Positions 45,682 to 58,500 of a stretch of 64,000 nt of DNA are shown piece after piece. Each line of letters starts with the position of its first letter. Within the stretch, counting starts at the first letter, position 1. Made by a program: the position numbers and the translations under genes. Origin of the DNA: Fusarium oxysporum f. sp. lycopersici 4287 (Eukaryota; Ascomycota; Sordariomycetes; Hypocreales; Nectriaceae); contig NC_030989.1 in assembly GCF_000149955.1 (NCBI RefSeq), positions 1,869,839 to 1,933,838 of the forward strand. Reading direction: 5' to 3'. The notes beneath the pieces are model-generated. The model was not told the origin of the DNA, ran no database searches, and saw nothing but the letters and a program-made list of their open reading frames with translations.

Positions 45682-48600
45682 CTACGGAGCAATGCTTTCT
45701 GGGCTCATCATGCCGACAGTGTCGTCCTTGTCTGTTTGGCTGGCGTTGCCCTGACTATGCATGCTGTCCTGCCTCTCCATGCTTGGAGCCAAAGCAAGAA
45801 CTGCAGGATTGGGGGCTGGGCCAGTTGCTGCAGTCATGGACTTCTTCTTGCCAGGGGTAGTACCTGGCGCGCCCTTTTCGGGTGATGTGTTTGCATTAGC
45901 TTTAGCCTCAGCAGCAGCAGCTTCCATCTTCTTCTTCTTTTTAGCGAGTGCCAATTGCTCCTTAGGAGATCGTTTCTGAGCGGTTACAATCTTTCCACTC
46001 GCGCCCAAACGTGGACGAGGTTTCTTTTGCTTAGTAGGCAGGTCTTCGTCCTCCACAAGGGGCTGATCGCCATTAGCGTGCAGCTTAGCCAGGAAGAAGT
46101 TCTTGACCAGGCCAATTTGGTCCTGAATGTTCTCCTTAGTGACTGGCTCTGAAGAAGGCAGTGGTTCGAAGAGATCAGTGGCTGCTTCGCCAGTCGTTTG
46201 TGTCTGCATCTGGTATTGGTTGCGAACCCTAGTCTGCAAAAGATGCAAGGGCACGGAGATCATATCAAGTCCCATCTCCTTATCCAGACCCAAGGCCCGG
46301 AAACCAAAGAAATCTTCACCGAGGTCCTCAGCAAAGTCACCACTAACGAACTGCTCACTGCCATCTTTGAAAGCACCAACCCCATCAGTTCCGGCATCTT
46401 GAGATAGAGCAGGTCGTAGTAGGTCAGTGAGATGAAGCTTCATCCGCTCATGTAGAGCATCCAACTTGGTGCTCAAACGATCGAGCTCATCCTTCGCGTA
46501 CAATTCCAACGAACTGATGTCATGACCATTCTCGTCCAGGGTGTGGAGGATGACTTCCTCGGGAGTGAATCTGGGCTGAAATTTGGACCCCTGAGCATGC
46601 ACCGGAGATGGCTTCTTTTCTGACTCGTTGTAAACATTAAAAGTGCGGCACAGCTTCTGAAAGTAATCTGACGCAACGCTAGTGAAGGCGTCCATGGCTG
46701 ATGGCTGAAGTTCCTCGAATCCAGTATGGTAGAGGACTTTGGCAATAGAGCGCTTGAGGGCGTTTTGGCATGTTTCAGGGGCCATTACAGGGCCATCATC
46801 GCTGATGAAATGAGGCTCAATATCCTGTTCCACGAAGGGATCCGAGTTTGACTTGGGAAATTGGTTTGTATACACCTATATCACATTAGTAAATGGGCAG
46901 CATCCATCATGGTTTTGACATACCTGAGTTTGAACTTGCATCTGCTTGATAACCGAGATCCTGGTTGCGAGTTTCCTTGTCTCTTGAATCTGATGAATAT
47001 TCTCATCCATCTTCTTCGTCAGACGACTTGTTGGTGCTGTAAATGATCCAGGTGGCACCAGGCGTAGAAACTCCTCGTGCTGGTTGATAACTTTCCCTTC
47101 TCCATCTTCGACCCATTGAAGTTTGGGGTGAATATCCGGTATGTTGCTCAACGTATCATAGTAGTCGGGTATCACCTTATCCTCTTCTTCCTCAATTTCC
47201 TCAGCCAGAGTCTCGGTTGGCTTTGTTGCCGAATCTTCCGAAGCCACAGCTGTAGAGTTTGCTTGAGAATGAGTAATGATACCTTCTGCCTCTGCCTCCC
47301 TTTGTCGCTTAAGGAATCGACGCATACCAGCCTTGGAGCGAACGAGTGCAGGGGCTTCGGTGTTGAACTTGTTGTCCTTGAAAAGCTGGAATCGCTCCTT
47401 GGCAACCAGAGCTCGATCCTTCTTAGTAGTTTGCTTCCATACTTTGTACTCTTCATCCTCAAAAGCCTGCTCGGCAGCTTCACCAAATGCTGAGTTCAGT
47501 GCCAGGCCATTGATACTTGGCCCATCAATGTCCATGGCATCGGCGTTACTCCCCATTCCGGAATGGCCGTTGACCCCGCTTGGTGTGAGCGAGCCGGCAA
47601 TCGGTGGAGTCGCAAAGCCATTGCTGCCGTCAACCTCTGAGCCCTCTCGGACTTTTCCTAGAAGCCCATTTACTTGAAGAATGGGCTTCTGATCTATTGC
47701 CGGTGTGTCCTCTTTCTGATCGTTTGGAGCCTTTCGTGCCTTGCTTGTCCCCTTTGCGCCAGCTTTGCGACCTCGTGAAGACATAATGGGCTCGTCATCG
47801 GAATCCTCTCCAGCGTCGTCGTCCCCACCATTCTGTTTTCGCCGTTCTTCTGCCTCAACCTCTGCTCGAGAGCGGATGACAAGATCTGGTATCAATGGAA
47901 TAAGTTTCTCTGCTTCCTTTCTCATTCCATTGGCCATGCGTCGTAGAGGGTGGTTCATATCTTGGTTGTACCTGAGGCAATTGTCCCAGATCAAGTTAAG
48001 ATCCACAACGAAATCAGCCTTGGATTTGTAAGTCAGACTTTTCAACTTCTTGGTCATTGTGCCGAGATCCATGGGGTTTTTGATGACTATAGGTAGATTA
48101 GTTTTGTCAGCGGCACGAGACTGTTCGTGGTGTCTCACAATTGTAGTAGTCTGGAGCATCCCTCTTGTTGACTCTTGTCAGAAAAGGAGTGGAATATTCC
48201 GTATGCGCCTTGAGTTCTGTCAAGACCTTTTCTAAAGCCTCGTACAATTCCTCCTGGTTCACATTCTCCTCGCTGGCCCATTTACTCCTATTCTTACGGA
48301 CCTCGTTCATCAAGAGCCGAAGTTCGGCATCAGAGGCGCGAACCTGATCTCGCTTCATGTCGATACGAGCGATGAGATGTTTCAATGTTAGGCTAGAAGC
48401 GCCGAGATTGGCGCTACTGAGTGACCCTTGGTTTGGGACAGCGCTATGGTTATTAATTGGATGATGGTTGTGATCCATCTCAGCCTGGAGCTGCTTCTCA
48501 GAATCTTCAAGTTGTTGTTGTTCTAGCATAGCGGCATGGTCATTTTCCAAGGTGTGAAAGATGGTGTGAAAACTCCTCCGAGCGGCAGCTTCGGTAGCTG

Positions 48601-49213
48601 TACGAGCTTCCTCAAGTTTCTTGATGGCATCTTCACCATCTTTATCTTTCGACTGTGAGCCATCTTGATCCTTGGATTTGTCACCATGCTTGCTTGGTGA
48701 TGTCACCGAATGAACAGGTGAGCTCCCTGATTTGGATGGCGACAGTAATGTATTAGCAGGGGCTCCAGCAGAATGAGGTTTTGATGCTGATTGCGAAGGC
48801 TCGTCATCCTCTTCGTCATCATCATCGTCGTCGTAGTCGTCTTCATCGATGGTGCGCTTCGCTTTCTTTAAGGGGGGTTCCTTGATTGGCTCGTGGTCGG
48901 TCGTGGGAGGGATAATGTTTGCGGAGGGGGGCGGAGAACGTCGTAGAGCAGATATCGCGGGATAATTATATGAACCATCTTCGGAGAAGAGCAACGCGAC
49001 CTTGTCCTCAGTCTTGCGATATAAATCCGCAAATAGGGCGCGTCGGTTCTCTTCCTCGATGTCAAGTGGTGCCTCAGGCATCAGCACACTTGGATTATCA
49101 ATAGGAGTCTGAGTTCGCGCGGGGACATCATCGAGATGCGATACGCTCCTATTACTGTTGGCATGGTGCAAATAGGGAGGCTGCCAGGCGGGCTGGCCGT
49201 TGGTGATGGACAT
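45682..49213 (-). CDS. SPT7: SAGA complex subunit Spt7 (bromodomain plus histone fold)
   Basis: Spt7 is a scaffold of the SAGA coactivator; its bromodomain can read acetylated histones and its histone fold pairs within the complex. Exons on the minus strand are 49213-48139, 48086-46924 and 46875-45682, giving 1,143 aa; introns are 52 and 48 nt. The acidic N-terminal half includes a long Asp/Glu run ([16 protein letters not shown]). The bromodomain lies near residues 320-425, with [18 protein letters not shown] across the first splice and [21 protein letters not shown] middle region has [20 protein letters not shown]. The histone fold lies near 779-830 ([20 protein letters not shown], then [19 protein letters not shown]). 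The tail is Lys/Ala-rich. The pairing of one bromodomain with this histone fold is diagnostic. Confidence 0.93.
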
Positions 49214-50974
49214 GATGGACCCAGGGCGATGGTAGCGACAACGGGGCGCGAGTCGCCATGCGCAACAAGATGCGCTCGCGTGCGGCGGGACCGAGGGCGA
49301 TTGGTGAGCTCAAGACCACATGGGACAAACGAGAGGCATCGGTAGAGATGGCTTATAAAATTTGTTGATTATATGGCACGTGGAGGGTGGTGTTTTGATG
49401 GATCGCGTTCTGCCGTTTTGTCGTCTGTTCAAGAGGTGAGGTTGATGATTTGGGGGGGAGCCTTGTCAGGTACCTTTCCCGAAGCGGAGAGTTTTCCCTG
49501 AGTGAGCGCGCACTGGACCGACTCGTGGGGGAATCTCGCGGGGGAGAGTTATGGGTACTAAGGACCTGAAGAGGCTGAGGTTATAGGACGGTCAGTGTAG
49601 GTGATTGGAGAGTTGTTTCGAGTTGCTAAATCCTTCTCTCTCCACTGAAACTATTGATCGGTATGCCAATTCCTTTGTTTGATTGATTGCCCGGTCTTCG
49701 GCACAGATTCTCTTCTCATCGTTTATCCACCATGTATTCCGTACCTACAGAGGACCTGCTTCGGCCCCGAGGATGGAGCCCATGTGTCTTTGTCAGCAAG
49801 TCACGTGTCAGAAACCAAGTCTTGAATTCTGGTATGCGAATTCTGCCTGCCCTCCTTAGGTAAGGTACCTACGAGCAGGTCGAAAATTCTTGAAGTCAGG
49901 CAACATCTATGAGTTCAACTTTTTGCATGTCTATCTTCAGATACCATCATAAGGAACTCAGCACAGGCTACCTTGTATGAACCGTGATCTTATATCGAAC
50001 CCTTTCATCAAGGGGTGTATTACTAGTGACTATGAATATATGCAAACAATGCAATACACATCCTTGTCTCCACAACCATGAATGAAGAACAACGCCATCT
50101 TTCTAGATCACCCCAGATATTATCTGTAGCCAGTGGTACACAAGATCGAGGAGTATGGGGGGGGCATGCCTGCATCTGTGACTGTGCCTAGCAAGCCCAA
50201 AATGGGGCCCCCAATGAGATCACCAAAGTATCAAACTCCATGTCGTAGCCTTACAACCTCCTGAGGCGTGAATGATGATGGTGTTCCTTGAAGCAGCGTT
50301 GTATCGGTCCAATGGCGAGCTATAATCCTGGTTGTCTGTGTAGTTTCCTTAATTTCTATATGATCGTACAAATAATAACAATCTGAAGCCTCATGAAATC
50401 TCTGGGATCAAAGGTTGCAGAAGCGATCTACTGCAACTCGGCTTGAGGGAGCAAGAAAACTTCTGACTTCAAACTCAGGTGCCAAAACAAAACCGTCCAA
50501 AGGCCTATAGGTTTATGGTAAACTCACTTGAGTCTTTTTGTCGCTTGAGATGGAGGTCTTCAGTTTTCTTGCACCCCTTGCTGGGGTCTGGGGTAGCACA
50601 AGTGTCCACGTTACACTCTTCTTAATCCAATGGAATGGATGATCTGGCAAATCCCTGTTAAATCAAAGTTGATGCACTGCCACAGTTGGACGAGCCCCGC
50701 CACAAGGGCTATCGTCGTCACTCAGCTCCCAACACGGAGGAGAGCTCCACGCTTTCATTTTCTCCAACTACCTACCTACTGCTCGGTCAAAGCTCTGAAT
50801 CCTAGACTTCCACAACGAATTATTACAACCTGTCCGGCTTTGCTTTCATAAAAGAACAGACATTTGTTTCTGACAAGGCGCCACGTTTGGAGAACCGAGT
50901 ACTCTCTTATACGAAATTGGAAGTTAAAGGCTCCATTAGACTTATCAGACTCAACTCTAGTTACTGGACTCTTC
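49214..50974. other. Divergent intergenic region between Spt7 and the VanZ-like gene
   Basis: 1.76 kb containing both promoters. AGGTAAGGTACCTACGAG at 49858-49875 belongs to the recurrent GGTACCTA motif class. No gene or RNA is supported. Confidence 0.65.
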
Positions 50975-51714
50975 ATGATGCGAATACGACTCCCGGTTGC
51001 AGGTACGTCATGGCGTTATGTCCGACTTGCCTCAGTGTTGTCAATGGACTGCCGTCCCACTCTAGGATCAATTTTCAGAACTCAAACACAGAATCATTGA
51101 CCATGAATAAAACTAATAGCTTGCTAGGCGTCTTCCTGCTCCTACTCCTCATTGCCGCCTACGCTGGATTGACTTCAATACAACTTGGCCAATATGTCAA
51201 CGACAAGGTGTTGCACTTCACCACCTTCTTTGCGCTTACCGTTGTGTTTTACTGGGTTGTCGATACGAATCGAAGACGCGTTATGAATATGACTTTGGTC
51301 GTTTGCACAATCGTTCTTGGTATCGGTTCCGAATTCGTCCAAAGCTTCCTCGATAACGGTCGGGAGTTTGATCTATACGACATTATTGCAAATGTGATAG
51401 GAAGTTTGTTAGGTGTTGGCCTTTGCTCGTGGTACCACAAGCGTATGCTCGAGCGCAAGCGACGTAGACGTTACAGTGCTGTTCCTGGCGAAGAGCAGGG
51501 TGATGTTGAGCTCGGCGAAGGCCACGAGTCTGGGGTCATGGAAGGGAACAGCCGCTCTCAAACATTGGAAGAGGAGGTGGACAACTGGGACGAGAACCAG
51601 ATCGACGATGACTGGGACGAGGACGAAGCACACGAGACTTCAACCAACACTCAGGCGTTGGAAACTAACGCGGACAACGGTGACTTGGGAGATACAAAGA
51701 AGCGAATGGACTAA
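50975..51714 (+). CDS. VanZ-like integral membrane protein
   Basis: The fold is that of the VanZ superfamily, small membrane proteins of uncertain biochemical role in most organisms. Two exons (50975-51002 and 51128-51714) give 204 aa; the splice joins MMRIRLPVAG to VFLLLLLIAAYAGLTSIQL. This start was chosen because the first exon then continues directly into the first membrane helix; an in-frame ATG at 50864 is less likely. Membrane segments: VFLLLLLIAAYAGL, KVLHFTTFFALTVVFYWVV, MTLVVCTIVLGIGSEFV and IIANVIGSLLGVGLCSW. The motif GSEFVQSFLDNGREFDLYDI matches the conserved E-x2-Q...R...D pattern of VanZ proteins. The C-terminal third is soluble and very acidic. A read-through frame (50887-51714) ignores the intron. 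Confidence 0.85.
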
Positions 51715-52081
51715 CAAGACCGATGAGCTTAACTATGGTCATGTAAAGATACTTTGCCACGACTTATGACTGGATGGCCCCGCACGATTTATGTTGAACT
51801 TGATTACATTGTGTTTGATCGCTTGGTGACTGCTTGGTATCGGAGGAGCCAAACAAGAATATCCATTATTCTCCCATATTGAAAATGATATCGACGCTGA
51901 ACTGTCCTAGGCATTATTCCCACCTTGACCCCTCTCGTTCTGATATGGCTAAATTACACATCTCATGAATAGTGCAGACTTTGGGAAAAGTCAACTTCCA
52001 GCCATAATGGCAACTGCACGGAGTATGACTAGCCCACGATGGAAGTATTGCTCCACAACCCTTGACATGTATTCCTTTCCT
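51715..52081. other. Convergent intergenic gap
   Basis: 367 bases between the ends of the VanZ-like gene (+) and the next minus-strand frame. Nothing recognised. Confidence 0.6.
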
Positions 52082-52747
52082 CTATCGTGTCGCGCCATCC
52101 GATGGGTTTGGCGGAAGAGATGCAGCTGTACAAGGAACAGCGACAGAATCACAGTCGGTGAGGGGACCATGCTTGAAAGAAAGTGCGGATTTCCAATCCC
52201 TGATATACAGCAATTCCGTTTCTTGACTGAGTTTAGTTGACTCTTTAGAGTCAGGGTGAGTATCTCCGTCAGAAGTAGATGGGGTTATCACCACTGCTGA
52301 TATTTCGAGCATAGGTTCTTCGTCAGCAATAGATGAGGCTACTAGTTCCGCTAGTGTTGTGGCCACGGGCTGACCATCGGAAGGAAATAAGTGTGCCAAA
52401 TGCGGTGACGCTTTAAGCTTGTAGGGAGTCCGATCTCTTTCCGGGTCCTGGCGGGCGGAACCTGAAGCTGACGCTGACTTCTGGGGAAGAGGAAGACCAT
52501 CTCCAACTGCTCCATGTTGATTAGAAAGACGACGAGGACGAGAGGCCAGATATGCAGGCTCAGGACGCGTTCTGCTATGCCACTGCCGGCCGTTGATATA
52601 GGCCATGGGCACTTGCGGTATCGTTTTTTGGTAAGGCGGTCTGCTATTACTTTGGAATCCTCGGGGCTGTCTATCTCCTGACAAGTGCTTCCCAAATCTA
52701 TTGGAACTTACTGAGCCCTGAAGACGAGCTTTTATCTTTGAAGACAC
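52082..52747 (-). CDS. Unknown, probably disordered 221-aa protein
   Basis: I do not recognise this protein. The frame is intact from an ATG at 52747. A second in-frame Met begins MAYINGRQWHSRTRPEPAYL, followed by a basic stretch. The rest is Ser/Pro/Thr-rich with a short hydrophobic helix-like segment (ATTLAELVASSIADEEPML). The ending is DSVAVPCTAASLPPNPSDG. Codon use is less biased than in neighbours, and no domain or signal peptide is visible. It could be a lineage-specific regulatory protein; the shorter start at the second Met is possible. I am only moderately confident that it is expressed. Confidence 0.6.
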   Translation of the reverse strand: MSSKIKARLQGSVSSNRFGKHLSGDRQPRGFQSNSRPPYQKTIPQVPMAYINGRQWHSRTRPEPAYLASRPRRLSNQHGAVGDGLPLPQKSASASGSARQDPERDRTPYKLKASPHLAHLFPSDGQPVATTLAELVASSIADEEPMLEISAVVITPSTSDGDTHPDSKESTKLSQETELLYIRDWKSALSFKHGPLTDCDSVAVPCTAASLPPNPSDGATR

Positions 52748-54052
52748 GACGGGGCCAATGGAATATAATAGGGGCAGCTGTTCAGAGGATTAGGTAGATA
52801 ACTTTGAGAGAAGCTGTCTCGATCAACGAGAAAACAGGGCATTTTCGGCTGAGAGAATTACGAGAAGGGTTTTCAAGGTCACTTCATATCTAACAATAAG
52901 AATGAAGTAGAAGTTGAGTTTCGGGAGTCTAAGGTAAACGGTGATGGCCATCTTTGGTAGGTAGGTATTTCGTCAATCTCGGGACGACTGAAAAGCTTTT
53001 GTGAACAAGCTTTGCGATAATCACTTACCTGTTGGCTTTAGGCGTTTATCATACTAATGTGAGGGCCTCTACACTCCGGTCAGGCCGCATGTACCTAGGG
53101 AAGATCACACAGCATTTTTATCGCGATTCAATCCGAGCCTGAGAAGACTATTGGACCAGGGGTTTAACATGACTCCTCGTTACTGCCCATCACTCACATC
53201 GATGCGTGTTCTTGTGAGAGCTTCTGTTCGAGTATGCACCAGGCACAGTCCTTGAGCGAGTTAGAGCATATTGATCGCTTTTCTAACAACTCTGATAACT
53301 GAGGAAAGTTTTAGCTAAATGCTTGCGTAAGGTTTGACTCACCTTCATGCGAGTCTCTGGCTAAAAATCACCAGCTTGTCGTGCGAGTGATGATGGAGCC
53401 TTTACAGCGTTACGTAAACTCATGAGATTGATCACTGGAAGGAGGATAGGAAAACTGAATGCTGGGAGGCGGAAGTGATTTATATAAATCAATAAGACCA
53501 ATGTAATCATCAAGCTTGTAATCATTGTGTTACTTTGGAGAAGGGTACTGAGAATACACCGTGCACTTGAGTTTATTCAATGACGTATAAGAGGCTGTCA
53601 AAATATGGGGAATTCGATTATAAATCAACATAAAGAACGATTCTAAAGAAGAAAAAACAAAGCGCCAACAACAATCAGTGCAAAAGGAATACACTCCTGT
53701 CAGGTATTGTTAGACTATCTCGAGACAACTGCAATCGCATTGCGAACCAGGGGGGGGGGGCCCATCTTTAGAGAGAATACAAATGTATCACACTCCTACA
53801 GTATAGTATATGGTGACTGTTTCTGTAACCTGTCTCAGAAAGACGGGAGAGGAAGGCTTCACGGTTTGAGTATTTTATCATGGAGGTGAGATACAGGTCA
53901 AAGTCAAGGTGAGTGCCCCCACCTTCACCGTTGACCGAGCCAGGTGAGACCCCACTGACGAAATGCTCCAAGTCGCAAAACCCGCCCACGCCTGACCCCA
54001 GCTTCATACAGCTACCTCGTCTCGCCCGAATACCTAAAGTGACACTGACAAA
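52748..54052. other. Divergent intergenic region, 1.3 kb
   Basis: Contains the promoters of the unknown gene (-) and prefoldin 3 (+). A run of eleven G at 53750-53760 followed by CCC stands out. GGTAGGTAGGTA at 52959-52968 belongs to the recurrent motif class. No gene is supported. Confidence 0.6.
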
Positions 54053-54991
54053 ATGGCGTCAAAAGGAAAAGAGGCAGCGCAAAGGTAAGAGACCAAAGAA
54101 ACTCAACCCAACCTCTCATGAATTGAAGACACAAGCTTACTCCCTCCTAGTAAAGATGCTACGCCAACAAACCCACGGGGCATCCCCTATGCTCCGTTCG
54201 TCGACAAGGTCGAGGACTATGTCTCTACTCGTGACGACGTCGAACCCACTCTACGAAGCTTCCAAGAAATGATATCGTGAGTCAAATTTTGTCGAGAAGC
54301 TTTAGGACGACGCACGCCCTCAAATGCACGCTCTCTTCAGCTTGCGATATAGGCATTGGCGCTGACTCTGGATGGTGGGGTAGGAAATACCAATTCATGG
54401 AGATGAACCTACAGAAGCGAATGGGTGGCCTCAAGGAGAAGATCCCGGATATCCAGAAGACTCTTGACTCGGTCAAGTTTTTGAAATTAAGAAAGGTGTG
54501 CACGTGCAGCGCATTCTTGGACAAAGCAGGACTGATGCTCGGTGTAGGATGACGACGAGGCGATAGACACGACGTTCGAACTTAATGACACCCTGTACTC
54601 GAAGGCGAAGATTCCTGCGACAGAGGAGGTCTACATCTGGCTAGGAGTAACGTCCCCTTATCGCCAAACTTAGCAGCAGGAAGCTGACATTCTGCAGGCG
54701 AACGTGATGCTCTCGTACCCCATAGACGAGGCAGAGACACTATTGAGTTCCAAGCTATCCACGGCAAAGACCAGCTTGTCTAACTGCGAAGAAGACTTGG
54801 ATTTTCTCCGCGAACAAATTACGGTAAGTTTGAACAGCCTTCACTACGAGGGTGGGTTATCGCTGACTATGCCGTAGACAATGGAGGTCGCTATAGCAAG
54901 AGTTTACAACTGGGAGGTTGTGCAGAAGCGAAAGGACAAGGTCGAGGAGGAGGAGGAGAAGAAGAAGAAAGGGAAGTCCCAAGGCGAATAA
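54053..54991 (+). CDS. PAC10: Prefoldin subunit 3 (VBP1/PAC10/GIM2)
   Basis: This is an alpha-type subunit of the hexameric prefoldin chaperone, which delivers unfolded actin and tubulin to the CCT chaperonin. Six exons (54053-54084, 54151-54276, 54384-54495, 54548-54646, 54698-54823, 54878-54991) join in frame to give 202 aa. The visible block is NPRGIPYAPFVDKVEDYVST, then LRSFQEMISKYQFMEMNLQK, RMGGLKEKIPDIQKTLDSVK, FELNDTLYSKAKIPATEEVY, WLGANVMLSYPIDEA and the second coiled coil to NWEVVQKRKDKVEEEEEKKK. Coiled coils flank a central beta-hairpin region, as in alpha prefoldins. Length is typical. Six exons in a 0.9-kb gene is dense. Confidence 0.94.
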
Positions 54992-55527
54992 TTAAAAGAA
55001 GAGGCCCTGCTGGTATCTGATGTGTCCATGAAATGTTAAACTGCGAAAAGTAGAGCAAAAATGAGAAAAGTAATAAACTCTTTGCCAGCAGAGTTTTGTT
55101 GTTTTGGTAGATTATGAAAATTAGCAAGGGATCCAGCGCACCAAAAGTATCACACGAACTGTTAGGCAGGCGCTCTGCTTCGAAAGAAATACATAAATTC
55201 GATAACAAACTCAGAAATCCTGATGTACGCAGGCACAGTAGGCAAGGAGTTATGAAGCTACCTAATATAAGGGACCTATCTGGCCTTGGTGGAGGAGCTG
55301 AAGTGCTAGGAGCGGCCCCGGATTGGCTGTCAATGACCTGCACATAGGCTGCCCGATACTCCGATAATCTCGATTGGCGCATGCAAATTGTTCCCGCAGA
55401 TGCAGATGGAAATCGAACTTTGCAACTTTGTGTACGCCGCCGCAGATATCACAACTCCCGCACTTAATTGCTACGCTATATACAACCTTCTTAGCTGTGT
55501 CATAGGCTTTGAAGAAATGGGCGAGAA
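54992..55527. other. Intergenic region between prefoldin 3 and the mitochondrial protein
   Basis: About 0.5 kb with two tandem plus-strand neighbours. A frame on the minus strand (54891-55382) overlaps the prefoldin end and has no recognisable content. Nothing else seen. Confidence 0.6.
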
Positions 55528-58500
55528 ATGCTGAGAAGTGCAACCCGGGAGCTGAGGCGAGGGTGGCACTTGTCGCGAAACGTGACAACCCAAACCAAGG
55601 TGAATATTAAAAGCCGAATTTTCTTTCTTTTTTACGATGTAAAGCTTACAATTGACTCTTCCAGTACGCTTCGCGCCTCAAATCAGCCCAAGCCCGCCGA
55701 TATGTGTCCTCTGTGGACGCACTCGAGGCCGCCATAGTCAACGGCCGTCGTGCCGACGACTATCAAAAGCGCCCCAAGAAAGTGCTGCCCAAGCGCTTGT
55801 ACGATCCGAAGAATGTTTTTAAGTTCTCAGACTTCAATGAAGACAACGGGCACGGGCGAATTGAGCGACGGTTGAGGATGCTCAAAGGCTGGGTAGAGCA
55901 AAGTCCTGCAGTTCTACTTCGTAAATATCTTGCTCTGGAACAACCGTCTCGAGAAACGCTTTTAGAAATCGCCGCCATCCGAACTGTGCGCCTTCCGGTC
56001 GTCGTGATTCAAATGCACCTTCGACATCAGGTGGAAGCCGACCCCGAAAACAACCGAGACCTTGCCCAAGCGCTGCCAAACAAGTCGGAATGGGAAGCCC
56101 TGATGAAGACCCTTGAATACAGCGGGAATACAGAGGAGCGACTGAACGAATATATGAGTATACTTTTCGCCAAAACCGACGAAGACCGATGCCGACTATT
56201 CTTGGCAGATATGTCACCGAAACCCGTCTTCATGCTGAACTATCTGCTGAGATTGGGATCGAGCATTAGCAAAATCTCGACTTTGGACCACCTTTTGGAA
56301 TATGTTCAAGAACGGTTACGTGCTACGACTGAGAAAGCTCGCAAGATGTCTTGGGGTAGAGGGCGTGCAAGCAGTGAAATGGAAAGATTCACAACAGAAG
56401 ACTTCATGATCATCATGGAACGACTTGCCTTCCACTGTCGTCGCATCGAAGCAAGGCGCCTGATTGTGCTTGCCGATATAATGGCGGAATTTATTTTCAA
56501 CTACAAAATAGGTTCTGCCGAACAGACGTACTGGATGAGATGCAAGTACTTCAATGCCGGCCTGACCGCTATTGCCCGGAATAGCGGATCCGGGCCGCAG
56601 CATTCGTCTGTACCCTATGCGTACGTCTGGGAGGCTCAGCGTACTCTTCTGAGAATGTCTGGCAGTCTCCCGGAAGCCCTTTTGGTAGACAGAAATGCGT
56701 TCCGCGCAATCAGAACTGTGCTATCCGGGATGCCAAAGAACAGAGACGAGATCCACAACGCCACACGGTATTCAAAGTCATGGCCGCCATATCTGCGGCC
56801 AGCAGACGGGATGGACGAGGCCATGGAAGCAGAAGAGAGCTGGTCTCGCGTTGTCCGGGCAGGGATGATGATGCAGGAAGCAGGATTCTCCAAACAGGAG
56901 ACTGATAGCGCATTGGATACTCTGCTAGGTTTAACCCCTAGTGGTACTCCAGCAATTCAGCAGCAGGTCAAAGTAGATCCGAAGCAAGACCTTTCGGCTT
57001 GGCAAGCATCAATCATTGCGACACGCAACGCTCATGAAGCATGGAAGCAGTTCTGCCAACCTCCAAAAGCTGGCATGGCTCCTGGACTGCCAGAATATGC
57101 AGCCATGTTCCGGAGATCATTTGCTCGTGATGCTGATCCAGAAAAAGGCACCTTACCGGGAGACAATTCTCTGAGCCATCCTACAAATGAGGACATGAAT
57201 TTGACAGAACTGGAGAAGCTGCGACAACAACCCCCAACACCTCAAGAGCTGTATGAGATGATGAAATGCGAGGGATTGCTGCCCGATGAACACATTCTTC
57301 ACATTCTAGTGGCAAACGCCCAAACTCTCCAAGAAGCTCATCGTTATCTGCGAGACGGAAGCACAGAGCATCAAAACTACGCTCACTTGTTGGTACCCGA
57401 CCCAACAGCTGACATGCTGAAGGCTATTCCCTTACCATTGTTCTCGGCGTATGTGGATATGTTGTCCAAGACGGTGCACCCTAAAGGCAGTAATCTGATA
57501 CGCGCCATTCGGCTCGCGGAGCTGCGTGTGGGTCGCAGGAACCAGAACTGGCTACCTCATGTCTGGGCACCTATCATGAAGAATGTTGGGCAGCATCATT
57601 ATGGTCTGAAACTCACCCTGGAGGCACAGCTTCGTCTGATAATACACCTTGTAGATCGTATCGACGCCGTGCAGGGAATGACTCTATTTCTTTTCAACAG
57701 ATTTGTGAGAACCCTGCGGAAGATTTTGCGAAGAGAGCTACAGGTGCTGGCGAGCGCTGTAGAAGCCAACAACACCAATTTCAACTTACTTGGCGCCCTT
57801 TATTGCAGAAACGCCGAGGAAGACGGTGCCAACACCGTGATGGACACGGAGACAAGGAGCAACTCAGCTCTGCATCTATTCCGTGTTCTTATTTCACGTA
57901 TGAAAGGCTTCTATCATGCACTTGTTGCCGAGGAACAAGAGAGGCAGCGGCCAGAAGCAGAACAAACTACAGATCTATCGTTTGTGGACATCATGCGATC
58001 ACGGCGAGATCCCGTGTTGGCCCCCTTCGCTCACGACCTGATGCAGTCACTGGCGTTTGCTGGGGAGTATAATGAAATGGCTCAGTTGACAATGTGGCTC
58101 ATGATGGAATGGGGCCCTCTACAGTCACAAGAAGACGAGATGATAAACATGGAGGTATTACCTCACGACGTGGACATGCTAGAGACTCTGTGTGCGTATC
58201 GTGCGTTTGCGGAACCCATGTTGACGGACGAAGTGCGCAATCACGTACGAGACGTCCGATTCCAGATTGGGATCTGGCAATGGCCAGGTGACCAGATGGT
58301 ACAGTCGTATATCCAGGCCAATGCCGTTCACGGACATGAAGAGTTAACTCGAGTTCTCAAGTGGGCTCGCATCCGAGAACACAATCGACAGAATCACCTG
58401 CTCACGAATGTCGACGATTTAGACTTGGACGCCATTGAAAACAAGCATGAGACTGCAGAGCACCAGTTTAGCACCCATGAAGAGTCTAGAAAGAGAACAG

